This document shows, piece by piece, positions 55,165 to 64,000 of a stretch of 64,000 nt of DNA. Below the pieces are notes generated by a model, which saw only the letters and a program-made list of their open reading frames with translations, ran no database searches and was not told where the DNA came from. Position numbers and translations under genes: made by a program. The stretch lies in assembly GCF_009177095.1 (NCBI RefSeq), contig NZ_AP021861.1:2152501-2216500 (forward strand). Reading direction: 5' to 3'. The stretch's first letter is position 1; each line of letters opens with the position of its first letter. This stretch comes from Lacipirellula parvula (GTDB lineage: Bacteria; Planctomycetota; Planctomycetia; Pirellulales; Lacipirellulaceae).

Positions 55165-55647
55165 CTAATCGTGCCCCGACACCGTCATCTGCGGACGCCA
55201 GCCCATGTCGACGTTGCCGCGTTGCGGCTCCGGCGCGTCGGGCCGTGCGGGCGAGAGGACGTCTTGCGTCGGCACGGGTAGAAACTTCGGCGGCATCGGC
55301 GGGCGGAACGTTGCCGGCGGCGGGCCGGGCGTCGGTTTTTCGTGGAACTTGTCGCCGATGCCGAACGGCAAGATCGGGCAGGTGCGGCATTGCGTACATT
55401 CAGGTCCGCACGTGACGGGACGCACCATGCGATCGCAAACGGAGCAGCCCTCGCCGAAGCAGCGCGAGCAGCAGATGACGTCGTCCGCGAGTTCGCCATG
55501 ATAGGCGGCCGCAGCCATCCGAATCGGCGGGCAGCCGTTGCATTCGCCGCAGTTACAGTTGCTATTCCGTGCAACCGCGCAGCCGCTCACCGCCATTAGC
55601 AGCAGGCACGCTAGCAAGCGGTGCATCGAAAAGTGGAACGACGACAT
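55165..55647 (-). CDS. Cys-rich lipoprotein
   Basis: The 160-residue product from ATG 55647 (MSSFHFSMHRLLACLLLMAV) has a lipoprotein signal ending in the lipobox AVSGC. The mature part is rich in cysteines: NSNCNCGECNGCPP, VICCSRCFGEGCSVCD, VTCGPECTQCRTC. The spacing is like small metal-binding or disulphide clusters, then a Pro-rich tail (TPGPPPATFRPPMPPKFLPV) and NVDMGWRPQMTVSGHD. No domain name fits. It probably sits at the outer membrane or periplasm. An in-frame Met 35 codons upstream lacks a signal and was not used. It has a strong terminator downstream. Confidence 0.75.
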   Translation of the reverse strand: MSSFHFSMHRLLACLLLMAVSGCAVARNSNCNCGECNGCPPIRMAAAAYHGELADDVICCSRCFGEGCSVCDRMVRPVTCGPECTQCRTCPILPFGIGDKFHEKPTPGPPPATFRPPMPPKFLPVPTQDVLSPARPDAPEPQRGNVDMGWRPQMTVSGHD

Positions 55648-55757
55648 AGCGCGAGATCCCCCCCGGTTCCTCCTTCTCATGATCGGCCGCGAGGGGGCGG
55701 GAACTTCCGCACAATCGGCAAACTTTGCGCCAGCAGTCGCAGGCACGGGCATTTCAA

Positions 55758-56888
55758 TTACCCGTCGCTGCTAGGCGGCGACTTGTAGAGCAGCTTCGGC
55801 AGGAATTGGATTCCCAAGAAAATCGCCAGGATTGCCAGCAGCAGATGCGGCCAGTAGCCCGCGAGCGGGATTCCGACGGCACCCGCCAACCAACCGACCG
55901 CCAGCAGCCCAGGCGCCAGGAGCAGCAGCAGACCGCAGCCGAGGGCTGCCATCGTTCCCTTGAAGGCCAGCTGCTCGGTGAGCTGCTGGTCGTGAACGTC
56001 GATCATGCGGCCGCGCCGGAGGCTGATTTCGATCGAGTCGGTCAGTTCCATCGCACGCAATGCATGCCGCCAGGTTCCGTCGACCGCGGCTGCAGCGATG
56101 GCGTCGGCAAAGCGATTGACGGCGCGGCTGGCGGGGCCGCTCGCCGGCTCGGCGACAAGGCCGTTGGCATCGAACCAAAACGATTCACGGCCGCGCTCGC
56201 AAATGAAATGGAGTGCCAGTCCTTCGGCTTCGCCCGGCGGTTCGACGCTCCATCGCACGGGGAGTTGCGTCGACCCCAGTAGCTGGACGCTCAACGCGGA
56301 ATAGTCGGCTTCGGCGCCGCTGGAGGCGTGTGCACCAATGCGATTGAGCTTGCCGCCGACGGACGACAACAGATCGACGTCGCCGGCGAAGCGATCGAGG
56401 ACCTGTTCGCGGGTCCGCTCAACCATCGATCGCGTGGCGGCAATTTGCTCCACTTTGCCGAAACGCGGGTGACCATCGACGACCCAGCGATCGGCGTCCG
56501 CGAGCGCTGAAGACTCCCGCAGCGGATTGTAGTAATGCAGGATGCCGCCCCCTTCGGTCCGCGACATGTCGACTTCGAAGTACGTCAGTACCGATAGGAA
56601 GAGGGGAAACGTCGTCAACATGGGCCGGCCGAGCCGAGCGAGTTCCTGCACTTGCCGCGTGCGGAGTGAATCGCCGGCGGCGCCGCGGCCGACGATGATC
56701 GCGTCGGCCGTTTCGTCGACAAGCAGGTCTTCCCACTGCTCCGCTTGGTCCTCAGTTGCGGGCCAAGAAAAATCATGCCCTGCGGCAAGACTTAGGTCGC
56801 CGCCCCAGGCCCATTCATGCCCGGCGGCAAGCGCCGCCGCCAGCAGGGGCAGGCTTTGTGCGTCGGCGCCGAGCAGGGCAATTTTCAT
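55758..56888 (-). CDS. Rossmann-fold protein (Gfo/Idh-like) with C-terminal membrane helices
   Basis: The 376-residue product starts MKIALLGADAQSLPLLAAAL, a nucleotide-binding-like beta-alpha start, but the classic GxGxxG is replaced by GADAQS. It has WEDLLVDETADAIIVGRGAA and GRPMLTTFPLFLSVLTYFEVDM, which resemble the first half of Gfo/Idh/MocA proteins. A second domain (about 170-285) precedes two C-terminal hydrophobic helices (FKGTMAALGCGLLLLLAPGL and YWPHLLLAILAIFLGIQFL). A cofactor role is uncertain. It is divergent from a PDZ protein gene. Catalytic residues such as EKP are not seen, so it may be non-enzymatic. Confidence 0.65.
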   Translation of the reverse strand: MKIALLGADAQSLPLLAAALAAGHEWAWGGDLSLAAGHDFSWPATEDQAEQWEDLLVDETADAIIVGRGAAGDSLRTRQVQELARLGRPMLTTFPLFLSVLTYFEVDMSRTEGGGILHYYNPLRESSALADADRWVVDGHPRFGKVEQIAATRSMVERTREQVLDRFAGDVDLLSSVGGKLNRIGAHASSGAEADYSALSVQLLGSTQLPVRWSVEPPGEAEGLALHFICERGRESFWFDANGLVAEPASGPASRAVNRFADAIAAAAVDGTWRHALRAMELTDSIEISLRRGRMIDVHDQQLTEQLAFKGTMAALGCGLLLLLAPGLLAVGWLAGAVGIPLAGYWPHLLLAILAIFLGIQFLPKLLYKSPPSSDG

Positions 56889-57049
56889 GCTGGGCAGCCT
56901 AATCTACCGCCTGCACCGCAACAACTAGGGGTGGTAGAAGTTCGCTCCGTGCTACAATACCTTGTTCGCCGCGCGGTTCGCCGGGGCGAGCCAACTCAAG
57001 ACTTACGTTCGCACTTGTGCGTTCGCTACCGGCAATGGACGACGACCAC

Positions 57050-58243
57050 ATGAAGGGATTCCAACTCCGATCCGCGCTGCGATCCCTGCGGCGGGCCTGG
57101 CTCCTCGCCGGCGGTTTGGTCGCCAGTTTATTCGCAGCGCCGCTGGCCGTTGCGCAGGCTCCCGACGTTCAGGCTGAAATCGCGAAGCAAGGCGAGAGTC
57201 CTGCTGAGCCCGAACCCGCTGCCGCACCGGAGGCGCCCCCTGAAGTTGCCGCGGCGATCAAGCAACTCGAAGGAGATCAGTACGCCGCGCGGCAAGCGGC
57301 GCAACGTACTCTGATTGCGATCGGAGCCCCCGCGCTCGAACCCACCGCCCAAGCGGCGGCGAAGGGCGGCCTGGAAACTTCGACGCGGGCCGCCCACATT
57401 CTGTGGGCTTGGGCCGATTCGGCGGATCAAACGCTAGCGATCCCCGCACTCGAGAAACTTGCGACGCTTGCGCAACGCCCTGTCGAAGCGGCCGAAGCGC
57501 AGCGGCGGCTGGCCGACCTGCGCGAGGCGGCGGCCATCGCGGCGATCAAAGAGCTGGGCGGCTTCGTCGAAATGGATCGCACCTTCGCGATGATGGGCGC
57601 TTACGGCACCCCGCTGCAGATCACGCTCAACAAAGACTGGAAGGGAGGAGCCGAGGGGCTTAAGCATATCGCGCTGATTCGCAACGCGACGACCCTCAGC
57701 GTTCACGGGGCGCCGCTTGGCGACGAAGCGCTGCCGGAGTTGGAAAAGCTCGCCAACGTGAAGCGGATGGAGTTCTTTGGACAGAAGTTTACGCCCGAAC
57801 TCGTCGACAAGTCGCGCGAGAAGCTCCCCGCGACGTTGATTGACATTCGCAAAGGCGGGGCTCGGTTGGGAATCCGCGGACTCGACGCTCAGGAAATCGT
57901 TGCCGACAGCCCGGCGGCCAAGGCAGGCCTGATCATCGGCGACAAGATCACCGCGTTCGAAGGCAAGCCGATCGCCACGTTCGAGGAACTAACGGCCGCG
58001 ATCTCCGACCGGATGCCAGGCGACACGGTGACGATCAAGTTCACGCGGGCCGGTGAAGAGCGCGAAACGAAAGTGACTTTCGACCGCTGGGGAGATAAGG
58101 CGGGCGCGGGACGAGCTCTTCCCGACGCCCCGCCGAGCGAGCAAGGATTGTTCGGGCCTGTGCCGCGGATTACTCCTTTGCAGCGCGTGCCGTTCGATGA
58201 CCGGCCGACGCCGACTTCTCCCAGCGATCCGCTGCCGAAGTAA
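57050..58243 (+). CDS. Exported PDZ-domain protein with HEAT-like helical region
   Basis: The 397-residue product from ATG 57050 (MKGFQLRSALRSLRRAWLLA) has a signal peptide ending near PLAVAQA. ATG 57035 or GTG 57017 are alternatives. Residues about 55-185 are Ala/Glu/Leu-rich helical repeats of HEAT type (VAAAIKQLEGDQYAARQAAQ, LEPTAQAAAKGGLETSTRAA, LAIPALEKLATLAQRPVEAA). A mid part (about 185-265) contains a leucine-rich-repeat-like segment (LSVHGAPLGDEALPELEKL). The PDZ domain (about 280-360) has ADSPAAKAGLIIGDKITAFEGKP split around PIATFEELTAAI and GDTVTIKFTRAGEE. A Pro-rich tail ends it. No protease domain is present, so it is a binding or adaptor protein. TACAAT at 56953-56958 is a possible -10. 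Confidence 0.8.
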   Translation: MKGFQLRSALRSLRRAWLLAGGLVASLFAAPLAVAQAPDVQAEIAKQGESPAEPEPAAAPEAPPEVAAAIKQLEGDQYAARQAAQRTLIAIGAPALEPTAQAAAKGGLETSTRAAHILWAWADSADQTLAIPALEKLATLAQRPVEAAEAQRRLADLREAAAIAAIKELGGFVEMDRTFAMMGAYGTPLQITLNKDWKGGAEGLKHIALIRNATTLSVHGAPLGDEALPELEKLANVKRMEFFGQKFTPELVDKSREKLPATLIDIRKGGARLGIRGLDAQEIVADSPAAKAGLIIGDKITAFEGKPIATFEELTAAISDRMPGDTVTIKFTRAGEERETKVTFDRWGDKAGAGRALPDAPPSEQGLFGPVPRITPLQRVPFDDRPTPTSPSDPLPK

Positions 58244-58253
58244 GCAGATCGAA

Positions 58254-58328
58254 GCCACGGCTCTGCCGGTGGACGAATTGCTAACTAGCCGCAACTTGCT
58301 CCGACCACCGGCAGAGTCGGTGGCTTTT
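58254..58328. repeat. Inverted repeat GCCAC(C)GGC (family E, second copy), possible terminator
   Basis: The arms GCCACGGCTCTGCCGGTGG and CCACCGGCAGAGTCGGTGGC at 58254-58272 and about 58305-58324 pair; TTTT follows. It is related to 35541-35620 and may also end the PDZ transcript. Confidence 0.8.
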
Positions 58329-58348
58329 ATGTTCGAATAATATTGGGC

Positions 58349-58615
58349 TCAAACGGCGAGGCCCGTTTCAATCCGCAGCTCAAGCTCGCGGAGGTGGCCG
58401 CTTGAGTGGAGTTGCTCCACCAACAGATCACGCCCGCGCGTCGTCCAAACGCCAACGGTCCGCAACTCGGCTCGCGACGTGGGGCAAAGAAACGTCACCT
58501 GCGTCGGCGTGAGCACCGTTATTTCAACGCCAGAGCGATGCCGCGTGTAGCGGGCCGAGTAGTCGACCCGGCGGTGGTTAGCGCGGTCCTCCCAGGATGA
58601 TTTGATCTGTTGCAT
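58349..58615 (-). CDS. Small hypothetical protein
   Basis: The 88-residue product (MQQIKSSWEDRANHRRVDYS) has charged and beta-type segments (YTRHRSGVEITVLTPTQVTFLC, SRAELRTVGVWTTRGRDLLV) and ends ELRIETGLAV. It resembles a compact beta-rich domain, but no family is recognised. It lies between the PDZ gene and the Cys-rich beta-barrel gene. Composition is protein-like and better than its shadows on the other strand. Confidence 0.6.
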   Translation of the reverse strand: MQQIKSSWEDRANHRRVDYSARYTRHRSGVEITVLTPTQVTFLCPTSRAELRTVGVWTTRGRDLLVEQLHSSGHLRELELRIETGLAV

Positions 58616-58852
58616 GGCTGCGGCGCGACGGCATTAAATAACGGAAACTTGCGAGCTTGATCCCGCGGCGAGAACCACTAGCCAGATGGCCACGCCCTCC
58701 GGGCGAATTGCTCACTCGCTCGCCGCTTCAACCTGGACCGCGTGGCGGTCCGGCTACTGGCGTGCTTGGCAGCGTCGGCCAGAGAGCGGTTTGCCTTGCA
58801 ACGGGTTTCGCATTCTACGCACGGTTTCCAAAGTCGGCAGCGTCAGCTCAAG

Positions 58853-58896
58853 CCCCCACTCGGGGAACACGGTCGACCGCATTCCCCGAGTGGGGG
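58853..58896. terminator. Long hairpin after the Cys-rich beta-barrel gene
   Basis: A perfect 15-bp stem (58853-58867 with 58882-58896, CCCCCACTCGGGGAA and its inverse) lies just past the stop codon of the minus-strand gene ending at 58909. There is no T-run, so it may stop or protect the 3' end of that mRNA rather than work as a classical terminator. Confidence 0.6.
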
Positions 58897-58908
58897 GATT
58901 CGCTCGGT

Positions 58909-60441
58909 TTACGGCGACTGGTCGATGAACATCGAACCATTGTCAGCGATGTTGAACATCGGTCGGTGCGGGTTGTTCCGCGTGTTCTGCGCGGCTCCGC
59001 CGAAGTGCCAGACGAGGTTCATGCCGATATTCCAGGCTTCTTCCGTGGCGCCGATAAGGCCGGCGTCGCCGCTCGGAATCAGGTAATTGAACCCAGTTTG
59101 TAGCGACCAACGATCGCTGAACGGCACGTAGAAGTCGCCGCCGAAGATCGTTTCGCTGTCGTTCGAGAAGCCGACCCAGAACCGCATATCGCCCGCTTTA
59201 AAGTTGTTGCGGAAGAAGAAGCGATACTGATCGACTGCCTGGAAATTTACTTCGCCGATCGTGCTGGAATTCGTGTGGGTTGAGCCAAGGAAGCCAAACT
59301 CACGACCACGTTGCGTCTTCAAGCTAATCTCGTACCGGATCTGTTGGAAGTTCGCGTCCACGAGCCAGTCGTCGGCCATGTAGTCCCACGCGGCGCCGAA
59401 TTGCAAACCAGCCGGCACGCGACGGAAGAAACCAATGGTCACGAAGTCCTGAGCCCGATCGTCGGTGACGCCGCCGGTAGTGCCGGAGAGATGGCTTTGC
59501 ACGGCTTGGTAGCCGAGTTGGTAGCTGAGTTCAGGGAACAGCAGGCCGATGAGCGGGGCCTTACCGCCGATGTTGATGCCTTCCTGGAAGCCAAAGTTAC
59601 CGTCGCCCGACCCGCCGAACAGCGGCGAATCGCGCGGGCCTTTGAAACCATGAACGCCGGCCCACACCGACAGGTCGCGGAAGCGGGGCAAGCAAACCGG
59701 GAAGCACCAGTAGTCGGAGCCGCGATTCACGCCGCTGCCGCAGTCAACGCACTCTTGCATGCCGCAGCCGGGCTCAAGTCCGCAACCGGCTTCGATCGCG
59801 CCGCAGTTGGCTTCGATCGTGCCGCAGCCAGGTTCAACGGCGCCGCACCCTGGTTCGCAGATGCCGCAGTTGGCTTCGCCGCAACCGCAGGTGGCTTCTT
59901 GCAGGCCGCAGCCCGGATCGCTGTTGCAGTCGGCGCAATAGCCGGCCGGAGCGGTGAATGACTCGCGTTGGTGATGGATCGGCGGGCCAAGCAGTGATTC
60001 GTCGTAATCGAGCGCTGCGAAGTTCCGCATCCGCGAACGGTCGACCGTGGTGTAGGCCGCGGTTTCAACGCCGTTCGATTCTGGTTGCGTGAACGCCGGA
60101 CGAGCGGTGATTCTGGCCGGAGCTTGCGCGACGGCTGGCGCCGGCAACGGGCGGGCAGCGCTGGCGAGCGGCTTGGCAACCTGCTGAACGGTCGGCGCAG
60201 TGACAGGAGCGGCGGGTGCCGGCGCTGCTTTGGCTTTGGCCGGTGCCGGTGGGGCTTCGCTTTCAGCAGGCGCCGAGGCGCTGCGGAACTGGAGCGAGCT
60301 ATTCACAGCCGGGGCAGATGAACTGCCTGGCTTGCGGAATTCCACTCCATGGGCCGCGCCGGTGATGGGCGACATCCACAGGGGAGCGGTGAAGAGCAGG
60401 ACCCGGGCGACTCGGTTGTAGCTCAAGCGGGGGAATTTCAT
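58909..60441 (-). CDS. Planctomycete outer-membrane-type protein with Cys-rich heptad repeats (DUF6666-like)
   Basis: The 510-residue product from ATG 60441 (MKFPRLSYNRVARVLLFTAP) has a signal peptide and a Pro/Ala-rich linker (about 40-115). At about 170-235 lies a run of Cys-containing heptads, E-[PA]-[GN]-C-G-x-x: EANCGIC, EPGCGAV, EPGCGTI, EANCGAI, EAGCGL, EPGCGMQ. The C-terminal 270 residues look like an outer-membrane beta-barrel: LSVWAGVHGFKGPRDSPLFG, GNFGFQEGINIGGKAPLIGL, QFGAAWDYMADDWLVD, FRNNFKAGDMRFWVGF, TGFNYLIPSGDAGL and WNIGMNLVWHFGG. Such barrels with Cys-rich N-parts are typical of planctomycetes; DUF6666 is the likely name, but I cannot confirm. A long upstream frame exists and was not used. 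Confidence 0.85.
   Translation of the reverse strand: MKFPRLSYNRVARVLLFTAPLWMSPITGAAHGVEFRKPGSSSAPAVNSSLQFRSASAPAESEAPPAPAKAKAAPAPAAPVTAPTVQQVAKPLASAARPLPAPAVAQAPARITARPAFTQPESNGVETAAYTTVDRSRMRNFAALDYDESLLGPPIHHQRESFTAPAGYCADCNSDPGCGLQEATCGCGEANCGICEPGCGAVEPGCGTIEANCGAIEAGCGLEPGCGMQECVDCGSGVNRGSDYWCFPVCLPRFRDLSVWAGVHGFKGPRDSPLFGGSGDGNFGFQEGINIGGKAPLIGLLFPELSYQLGYQAVQSHLSGTTGGVTDDRAQDFVTIGFFRRVPAGLQFGAAWDYMADDWLVDANFQQIRYEISLKTQRGREFGFLGSTHTNSSTIGEVNFQAVDQYRFFFRNNFKAGDMRFWVGFSNDSETIFGGDFYVPFSDRWSLQTGFNYLIPSGDAGLIGATEEAWNIGMNLVWHFGGAAQNTRNNPHRPMFNIADNGSMFIDQSP
59761..59918. repeat. Tandem 21-base repeats coding Cys heptads
   Basis: About eight units of 18-24 bases, each with GCCGCAGxxxG-CTTCG-like sequence, encode the E-[PA]-[GN]-C-G heptads of the barrel protein. 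The number of units may vary between strains. Confidence 0.8.
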
Positions 60442-61433
60442 GAATCGAATCCCGCGGGGGTCGGCCGAAGCCGCCGCCGCCTTGGTTCTCGACTCGGCCC
60501 AACCTTCCCAGCTTCGCGGCGAGGCGAAATTTGCCGGTGAAAAGGTAGACCGCGTCTCGGGAGCCCCCCCGGGAATCAACGCGTAAGAGTGATATCGGCC
60601 GGCCTCCGTCCTAACTTTCGGCAAAGTCATCACAATCGGAAAAAGTTCTCAAGATTGCCGGCGAGATCGCTAGCAACGAGCTGGGCGCTCGGTGGCAGCT
60701 GATTTGCCTCGTTTTGGCAGCTTCGCCGGTCGCTGCAATCTCGCCAAATTATGGGGAAATTGGAGTGTCTACTTCTAGTGATTCAACATGCGGCGCGAGT
60801 TCCTGCAGCGCGCGGAGAGACCGTGCCCATCGTTGGAAACCGTCAACAGTGCGGCATTTACAACGGTGCGGGGGTCGCGAACGCGTGGCGCAACGCGCTC
60901 CTGCGGCAAGACGCCGGCGGATTCCGTCACATCGATGTTGCCATGCTGAACTTTTGTGCTGATACTTAATGAGAGAGAAGAGTTCTTTGGAGCGATTCGA
61001 CCTGCGGGTTTTTCCCGCTAGTTTGTCGACGCCCTAGTATGGCGCCGGCGACGAAGGTCCGCTGCTCTTTGCCAACTTCCGCTCTAGTAGCGTGCAGCGC
61101 AGGCATCCCTGGCACGAGCGTTAGCCACTCTGGCGACGCCATTTCCGTTTGCGACTGAAAGCGAATTCGCGTGCGCGCATTGCTGCGAGAGCAGAACGTT
61201 GTCCGAGGGTCGAGATCTTGGGCGATCGTTCAGACGGCATCCCCTGCCGCGAGAGTTCTTCCCGGAACTCATTGAAAACTTCCCCGCGCCCGCATCACCC
61301 GCAGCCATCGGGCTGCGTCCTTAATTACATCATCTGGGTCTACACAACGTTCCAGGACATCGCGCCGCCAGCACGACTCGCACACGCCCGCCATTTGACG
61401 ATCGAGTCGTCGCCGTCGGCAGGGAGCATGGCA
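60442..61433. other. Long intergenic region upstream of prkA
   Basis: About 990 bases without a supported gene. Short frames (for example 60714-60962, 60751-60969 and the 5' extension of prkA from 61149) are Arg/Ser-rich and lack domains. No tRNA or clear terminator is visible. It likely contains promoters for prkA and, on the other strand, for the barrel gene. Confidence 0.4.
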
Positions 61434-63482
61434 ATGACCAAAGGCAGCGAAATTATTTCGCTCGTTTCTGAGCGACAGGATCGCGATCAGTTCCGCCGCA
61501 AGAATTGGGTCGGAACCTTCGAGGAGTATCTCGACATCGTTCGCGAGCACCCCGAGGTGACGCGGACCGCGTACCAACGGCTCTACGACATGATTTTGTC
61601 GTACGGCGTCGAGGTGCTCGACCGCAATCGCGAGAAGGTCTACCACTACCGCTTCTTCGACGACCCCGACCACAACGGCCACGACGCCGTCTACGGCCTC
61701 ACAGGACCGTTGCACGATCTGGTCAACGCGCTGAAGAGCGCCGCCCACGAGTACGGCATCGAGAAGCGCGTCCTGCTGCTTCACGGCCCCGTCGGCAGCA
61801 GCAAAAGCACGATTGTCCGCCTCCTGAAGCAGGGCCTCGAACGCTACTCCGCCACCGACGCCGGCGCCCTCTACACGCTCGGCTGGGTCGATGAGGAAGA
61901 TCCGGAGGAGGTTCACTGGTGCCCGATGAACGAGGAGCCGCTCCACCTCATTCCAGAGCGTTTCCGCGACGACGTGGCAGCCAAACTCAATGTGGGCCGT
62001 GGCGAAGATGACCTCAAAGTGCGCATCCGCGGCGAGCTCGATCCCTTCTGCCGCTTCATGTACCAGCATCGGCTGAAGAAGTACGACGGCGACTGGACGC
62101 GCGTCGTGCAAGACGTTCGTATCAAGCGGTTGATTCTTAGCGAGAAAGACCGCATCGGCATCGGCACCTTCCAGCCGAAGGACGAAAAGAATCAGGATGC
62201 CACTGAGCTGACCGGGGACATCAACTACCGCAAAATCGCCGTCTACGGCAGCGATAGCGACCCGCGGGCCTTTAATTTCGACGGCGAATTCAATATCGCC
62301 AACCGCGGTATCATCGAGTTCGTCGAGGTGCTGAAGCTCGACGTGGCATTCCTCTATGACCTGCTCGGCGCCAGCCAGGAACATCGCATCAAGCCGAAGA
62401 AGTTCGCGCAGACCGACATCGACGAAGTGATCATCGGTCACACGAACGAACCGGAGTACCGCCGGCTACAGAACAACGAGTTCATGGAGGCCCTTCGCGA
62501 CCGGACGGTGAAGATCGACATTCCGTACGTCACGACGCTGGCGAACGAAATCAAGATTTACGAGAAGGACTACAACCCGCGCACGGTGCCCAACAAGCAC
62601 ATCGCGCCGCACACGATCGAAATGGCGGCGATGTGGGCGATCCTCACGCGGCTCGAGGAGCCAAAGCACGCCGGCCTGTCGCGGCTGCAAAAGCTGAAGC
62701 TCTACAACGGCAAGTCGCTCCCCGGGTTCACCGAGGAGAACATCGCCGAGCTGCGAGATCAGGCCGTTAGCGAGGGCCTCATCGGCATCTCGCCGCGGTA
62801 TGTGCAGGACAAGCTCTCCAACGCGCTTGTCGCCCATCCAGAGGCCCGGTCCATCAACCCGTTCATGGTGCTCAATGAACTGGAGGCCGGGCTCAAGCAT
62901 CACAGCCTCATCACGCACGAGGAGACGAAACACCAGTTTCGCGAACTCCTCGGCGTGGTGAAGGAAGAATATACGAACATCGTGAAAAACGAAGTTCAAC
63001 GCGCGATCGCCGCCGACGAAGCGGCCCTGTCGCGGCTCTGCGGCAACTACATCGACAACATCAAGGCGTACACCCAGCGCGAGAAGGTCCGCAACGCCTT
63101 CACCGGGCAGTACGAAGAACCGGATGAACGCCTGATGCGGTCGATCGAAGACAAGATCGACATCCCGGAGAGCCGCAAGGATGACTTCCGCCGGGAGATC
63201 ATGAACTACATCGGCGCCCTGTCGATTGACGGCAAGAAGTTCGACTACAGGACGAACGAGCGACTAAACAAAGCGCTCGAACTGAAGCTGTTCGAAGATC
63301 AGAAGGATTCGATCAAGCTCACGAGTCTCGTCTCGAATGTCGTCGACGCGGAAACGCAGCAGAAGATCGACGTCGTGAAGGGCCGTCTGATCCGCGACCT
63401 CGGCTACGACGACGAAAGCGCCACCGACGTGCTGAACTACGTCGCGAGCATCTTCGCCCGCGGCGATGCGAAGGAGAAGTAA
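61434..63482 (+). CDS. prkA: PrkA family serine protein kinase / AAA ATPase
   Basis: The 682-residue product starts at ATG 61434 ([20 protein letters not shown]), which has AGGGAG 7 bases upstream; ATG 61428 is too close to that site. It shows the PrkA order: [40 protein letters not shown], and Walker A in [20 protein letters not shown]. Further parts are [23 protein letters not shown] (split), FEFVEVLK-like [40 protein letters not shown] and [20 protein letters not shown]. Length fits E. coli YeaG or B. subtilis PrkA (about 640). It is a kinase-like AAA protein active under stress and starvation. The next gene is DUF444 (YeaH), the usual partner. Confidence 0.96.
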   Translation: MTKGSEIISLVSERQDRDQFRRKNWVGTFEEYLDIVREHPEVTRTAYQRLYDMILSYGVEVLDRNREKVYHYRFFDDPDHNGHDAVYGLTGPLHDLVNALKSAAHEYGIEKRVLLLHGPVGSSKSTIVRLLKQGLERYSATDAGALYTLGWVDEEDPEEVHWCPMNEEPLHLIPERFRDDVAAKLNVGRGEDDLKVRIRGELDPFCRFMYQHRLKKYDGDWTRVVQDVRIKRLILSEKDRIGIGTFQPKDEKNQDATELTGDINYRKIAVYGSDSDPRAFNFDGEFNIANRGIIEFVEVLKLDVAFLYDLLGASQEHRIKPKKFAQTDIDEVIIGHTNEPEYRRLQNNEFMEALRDRTVKIDIPYVTTLANEIKIYEKDYNPRTVPNKHIAPHTIEMAAMWAILTRLEEPKHAGLSRLQKLKLYNGKSLPGFTEENIAELRDQAVSEGLIGISPRYVQDKLSNALVAHPEARSINPFMVLNELEAGLKHHSLITHEETKHQFRELLGVVKEEYTNIVKNEVQRAIAADEAALSRLCGNYIDNIKAYTQREKVRNAFTGQYEEPDERLMRSIEDKIDIPESRKDDFRREIMNYIGALSIDGKKFDYRTNERLNKALELKLFEDQKDSIKLTSLVSNVVDAETQQKIDVVKGRLIRDLGYDDESATDVLNYVASIFARGDAKEK

Positions 63483-63486
63483 GAGA

Positions 63487-63585
63487 GCGGTCAGCTGTCA
63501 GCGATCAGCTGTCAGCCAAAGGAGGAGAGCCCCCTCGGATCCCCATTCCCTTCTGGCTGACTGCTGAAAGCTGATCGCTGACCGC
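63487..63585. repeat. Inverted repeat GCGGTCAGCTGTCAGCGATCAG (family F)
   Basis: The arms at 63487-63517 and 63555-63585 are near-inverse copies, built from GTCAGC/GCTGAC words. It fills the gap between prkA and the DUF444 gene and ends 10 bases before its ATG. Confidence 0.9.
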
Positions 63586-63595
63586 TTCCCCACGC

Positions 63596-64000
63596 ATGGA
63601 CATCGAACGCGACCAACGCCGATTTAAGCAGATCGTTCGCGGCCGGATCCGCGACAATCTGCGCAAGTACATCACTCACGGCGAGATGATCGGCCGCAAG
63701 GGTCGCGATCTCGTCAGCATTCCGGTCCCACAGCTCGACGTTCCGCGGTTCAAGTTCGGCAAGAACGGCTCCGGCGGCGTCGGGCAAGGGGACGGGGAAG
63801 TCGGCGACGCCCTCGGCAAGCCAGGGCAGGGGCCCGACGGGGCAGGGGGCGCCGGCAGCGATCCGGGCGGCGGGCACTACCTCGAAGTCGAGGTTTCGCT
63901 CGACGAGTTGGCTGAGATGCTGGGGAACGAACTCGAGCTCCCGCGCATCAAACCGAAGGGCGCCGCGAGCATCGAAGCGGAGAAGACCAAGTACAACAGC
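63596..64000 (+). CDS. DUF444 family protein (YeaH/YhbH-like), cut by window edge
   Basis: The frame from ATG 63596 is open to the window end, giving 135 residues ([20 protein letters not shown]). It shows the DUF444 opening: [20 protein letters not shown], then [14 protein letters not shown] and a Gly/Asp-rich segment ([20 protein letters not shown]). It continues with [30 protein letters not shown] (in parts), which is typical of YeaH/YhbH. These proteins carry a von Willebrand-like domain further on and work with PrkA and often SpoVR. The minus-strand frame 63512-63877 is a shadow. The start is 10 bases after the inverted repeat and has no clear ribosome site. Confidence 0.9.
   Translation, partial: MDIERDQRRFKQIVRGRIRDNLRKYITHGEMIGRKGRDLVSIPVPQLDVPRFKFGKNGSGGVGQGDGEVGDALGKPGQGPDGAGGAGSDPGGGHYLEVEVSLDELAEMLGNELELPRIKPKGAASIEAEKTKYNS

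Noticed and set aside
60442-61433. Search for tmRNA, SRP RNA, RNase P RNA or 6S RNA in the long gaps
   Set aside because: None of the conserved motifs of these RNAs was recognised by eye here or in the gap at 20887-21186; a covariance-model search would be needed to decide.

Overview
The window looks like chromosomal DNA of a planctomycete, most likely order Pirellulales (Lacipirellulaceae-like). This is inferred from high-GC coding DNA, several Tat-exported sugar isomerase/oxidoreductase proteins, an FESLESRQVMSA-type N-terminal motif on a giant secreted protease, dockerin-like DFNGDGKVDGADF segments, a PEP-CTERM tail, a planctomycete-type Cys-rich outer-membrane protein, and many GC-rich palindromic repeats between genes. 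No rRNA, CRISPR array or recognisable insertion sequence is present.

Layout. 1-2.9 kb is the end of an integrated element: a truncated gene, a DUF5131 (phage Gp37/Gp68) protein, a small unknown protein, an excisionase-like HTH protein overlapping a tyrosine recombinase, and the tRNA-Arg(CCT) whose 3' end faces the recombinase. 3.3-8.6 kb holds a secreted three-repeat protein with a one-base frameshift, divergent Tat-exported sugar-isomerase and Gfo/Idh/MocA proteins, and a DedA membrane protein. 8.8-15.8 kb is a minus-strand operon of transglutaminase-DUF2126, permuted ATP-grasp/alpha-E, and a second transglutaminase, a predicted peptide ligation/cleavage system. 16.2-24 kb holds a periplasmic-binding-like protein, a histone-H1-like Lys-rich protein, isocitrate dehydrogenase, a second Tat-exported isomerase, a ribbon-helix-helix protein and a PQQ-type beta-propeller.

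24.8-29.7 kb is one 1608-residue secreted subtilase with P-domain, SdrD-like, GEVED and dockerin-like modules. 29.9-35.5 kb carries dihydropyrimidinase and a TetR-DevB-DevC-DevA exporter cluster; its intergenic gaps contain long, internally periodic inverted repeats, one nested in another. 35.8-40.8 kb is an SbcD/SbcC-like (YhaO/YhaN-like) pair whose nuclease subunit lacks several usual metal-site residues and whose ATPase subunit has a transmembrane pair. 41.2-47.8 kb holds a second beta-propeller, a TPR protein, a small gene with an in-frame TGA, a low-complexity membrane protein and a very acidic protein.

47.8-60.4 kb holds a glucose/sorbosone-dehydrogenase-like protein with dockerin-like and PEP-CTERM parts, an HD-GYP signalling protein divergent from an aldehyde dehydrogenase, an HtrA/DegP protease, a Cys-rich lipoprotein, a Rossmann-fold protein with a membrane tail, a PDZ protein, a small unknown protein and a large Cys-rich beta-barrel protein. 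The window ends in prkA and the start of a DUF444 gene, the conserved PrkA/YeaH stress module.

The strongest leads are the amidoligase/transglutaminase operon, the SbcCD-like pair with a degenerate nuclease site, the nested and periodic inverted repeats in the exporter operon, and three apparent reading-frame lesions (positions 3812-3815, 21963 and 44619-44621).
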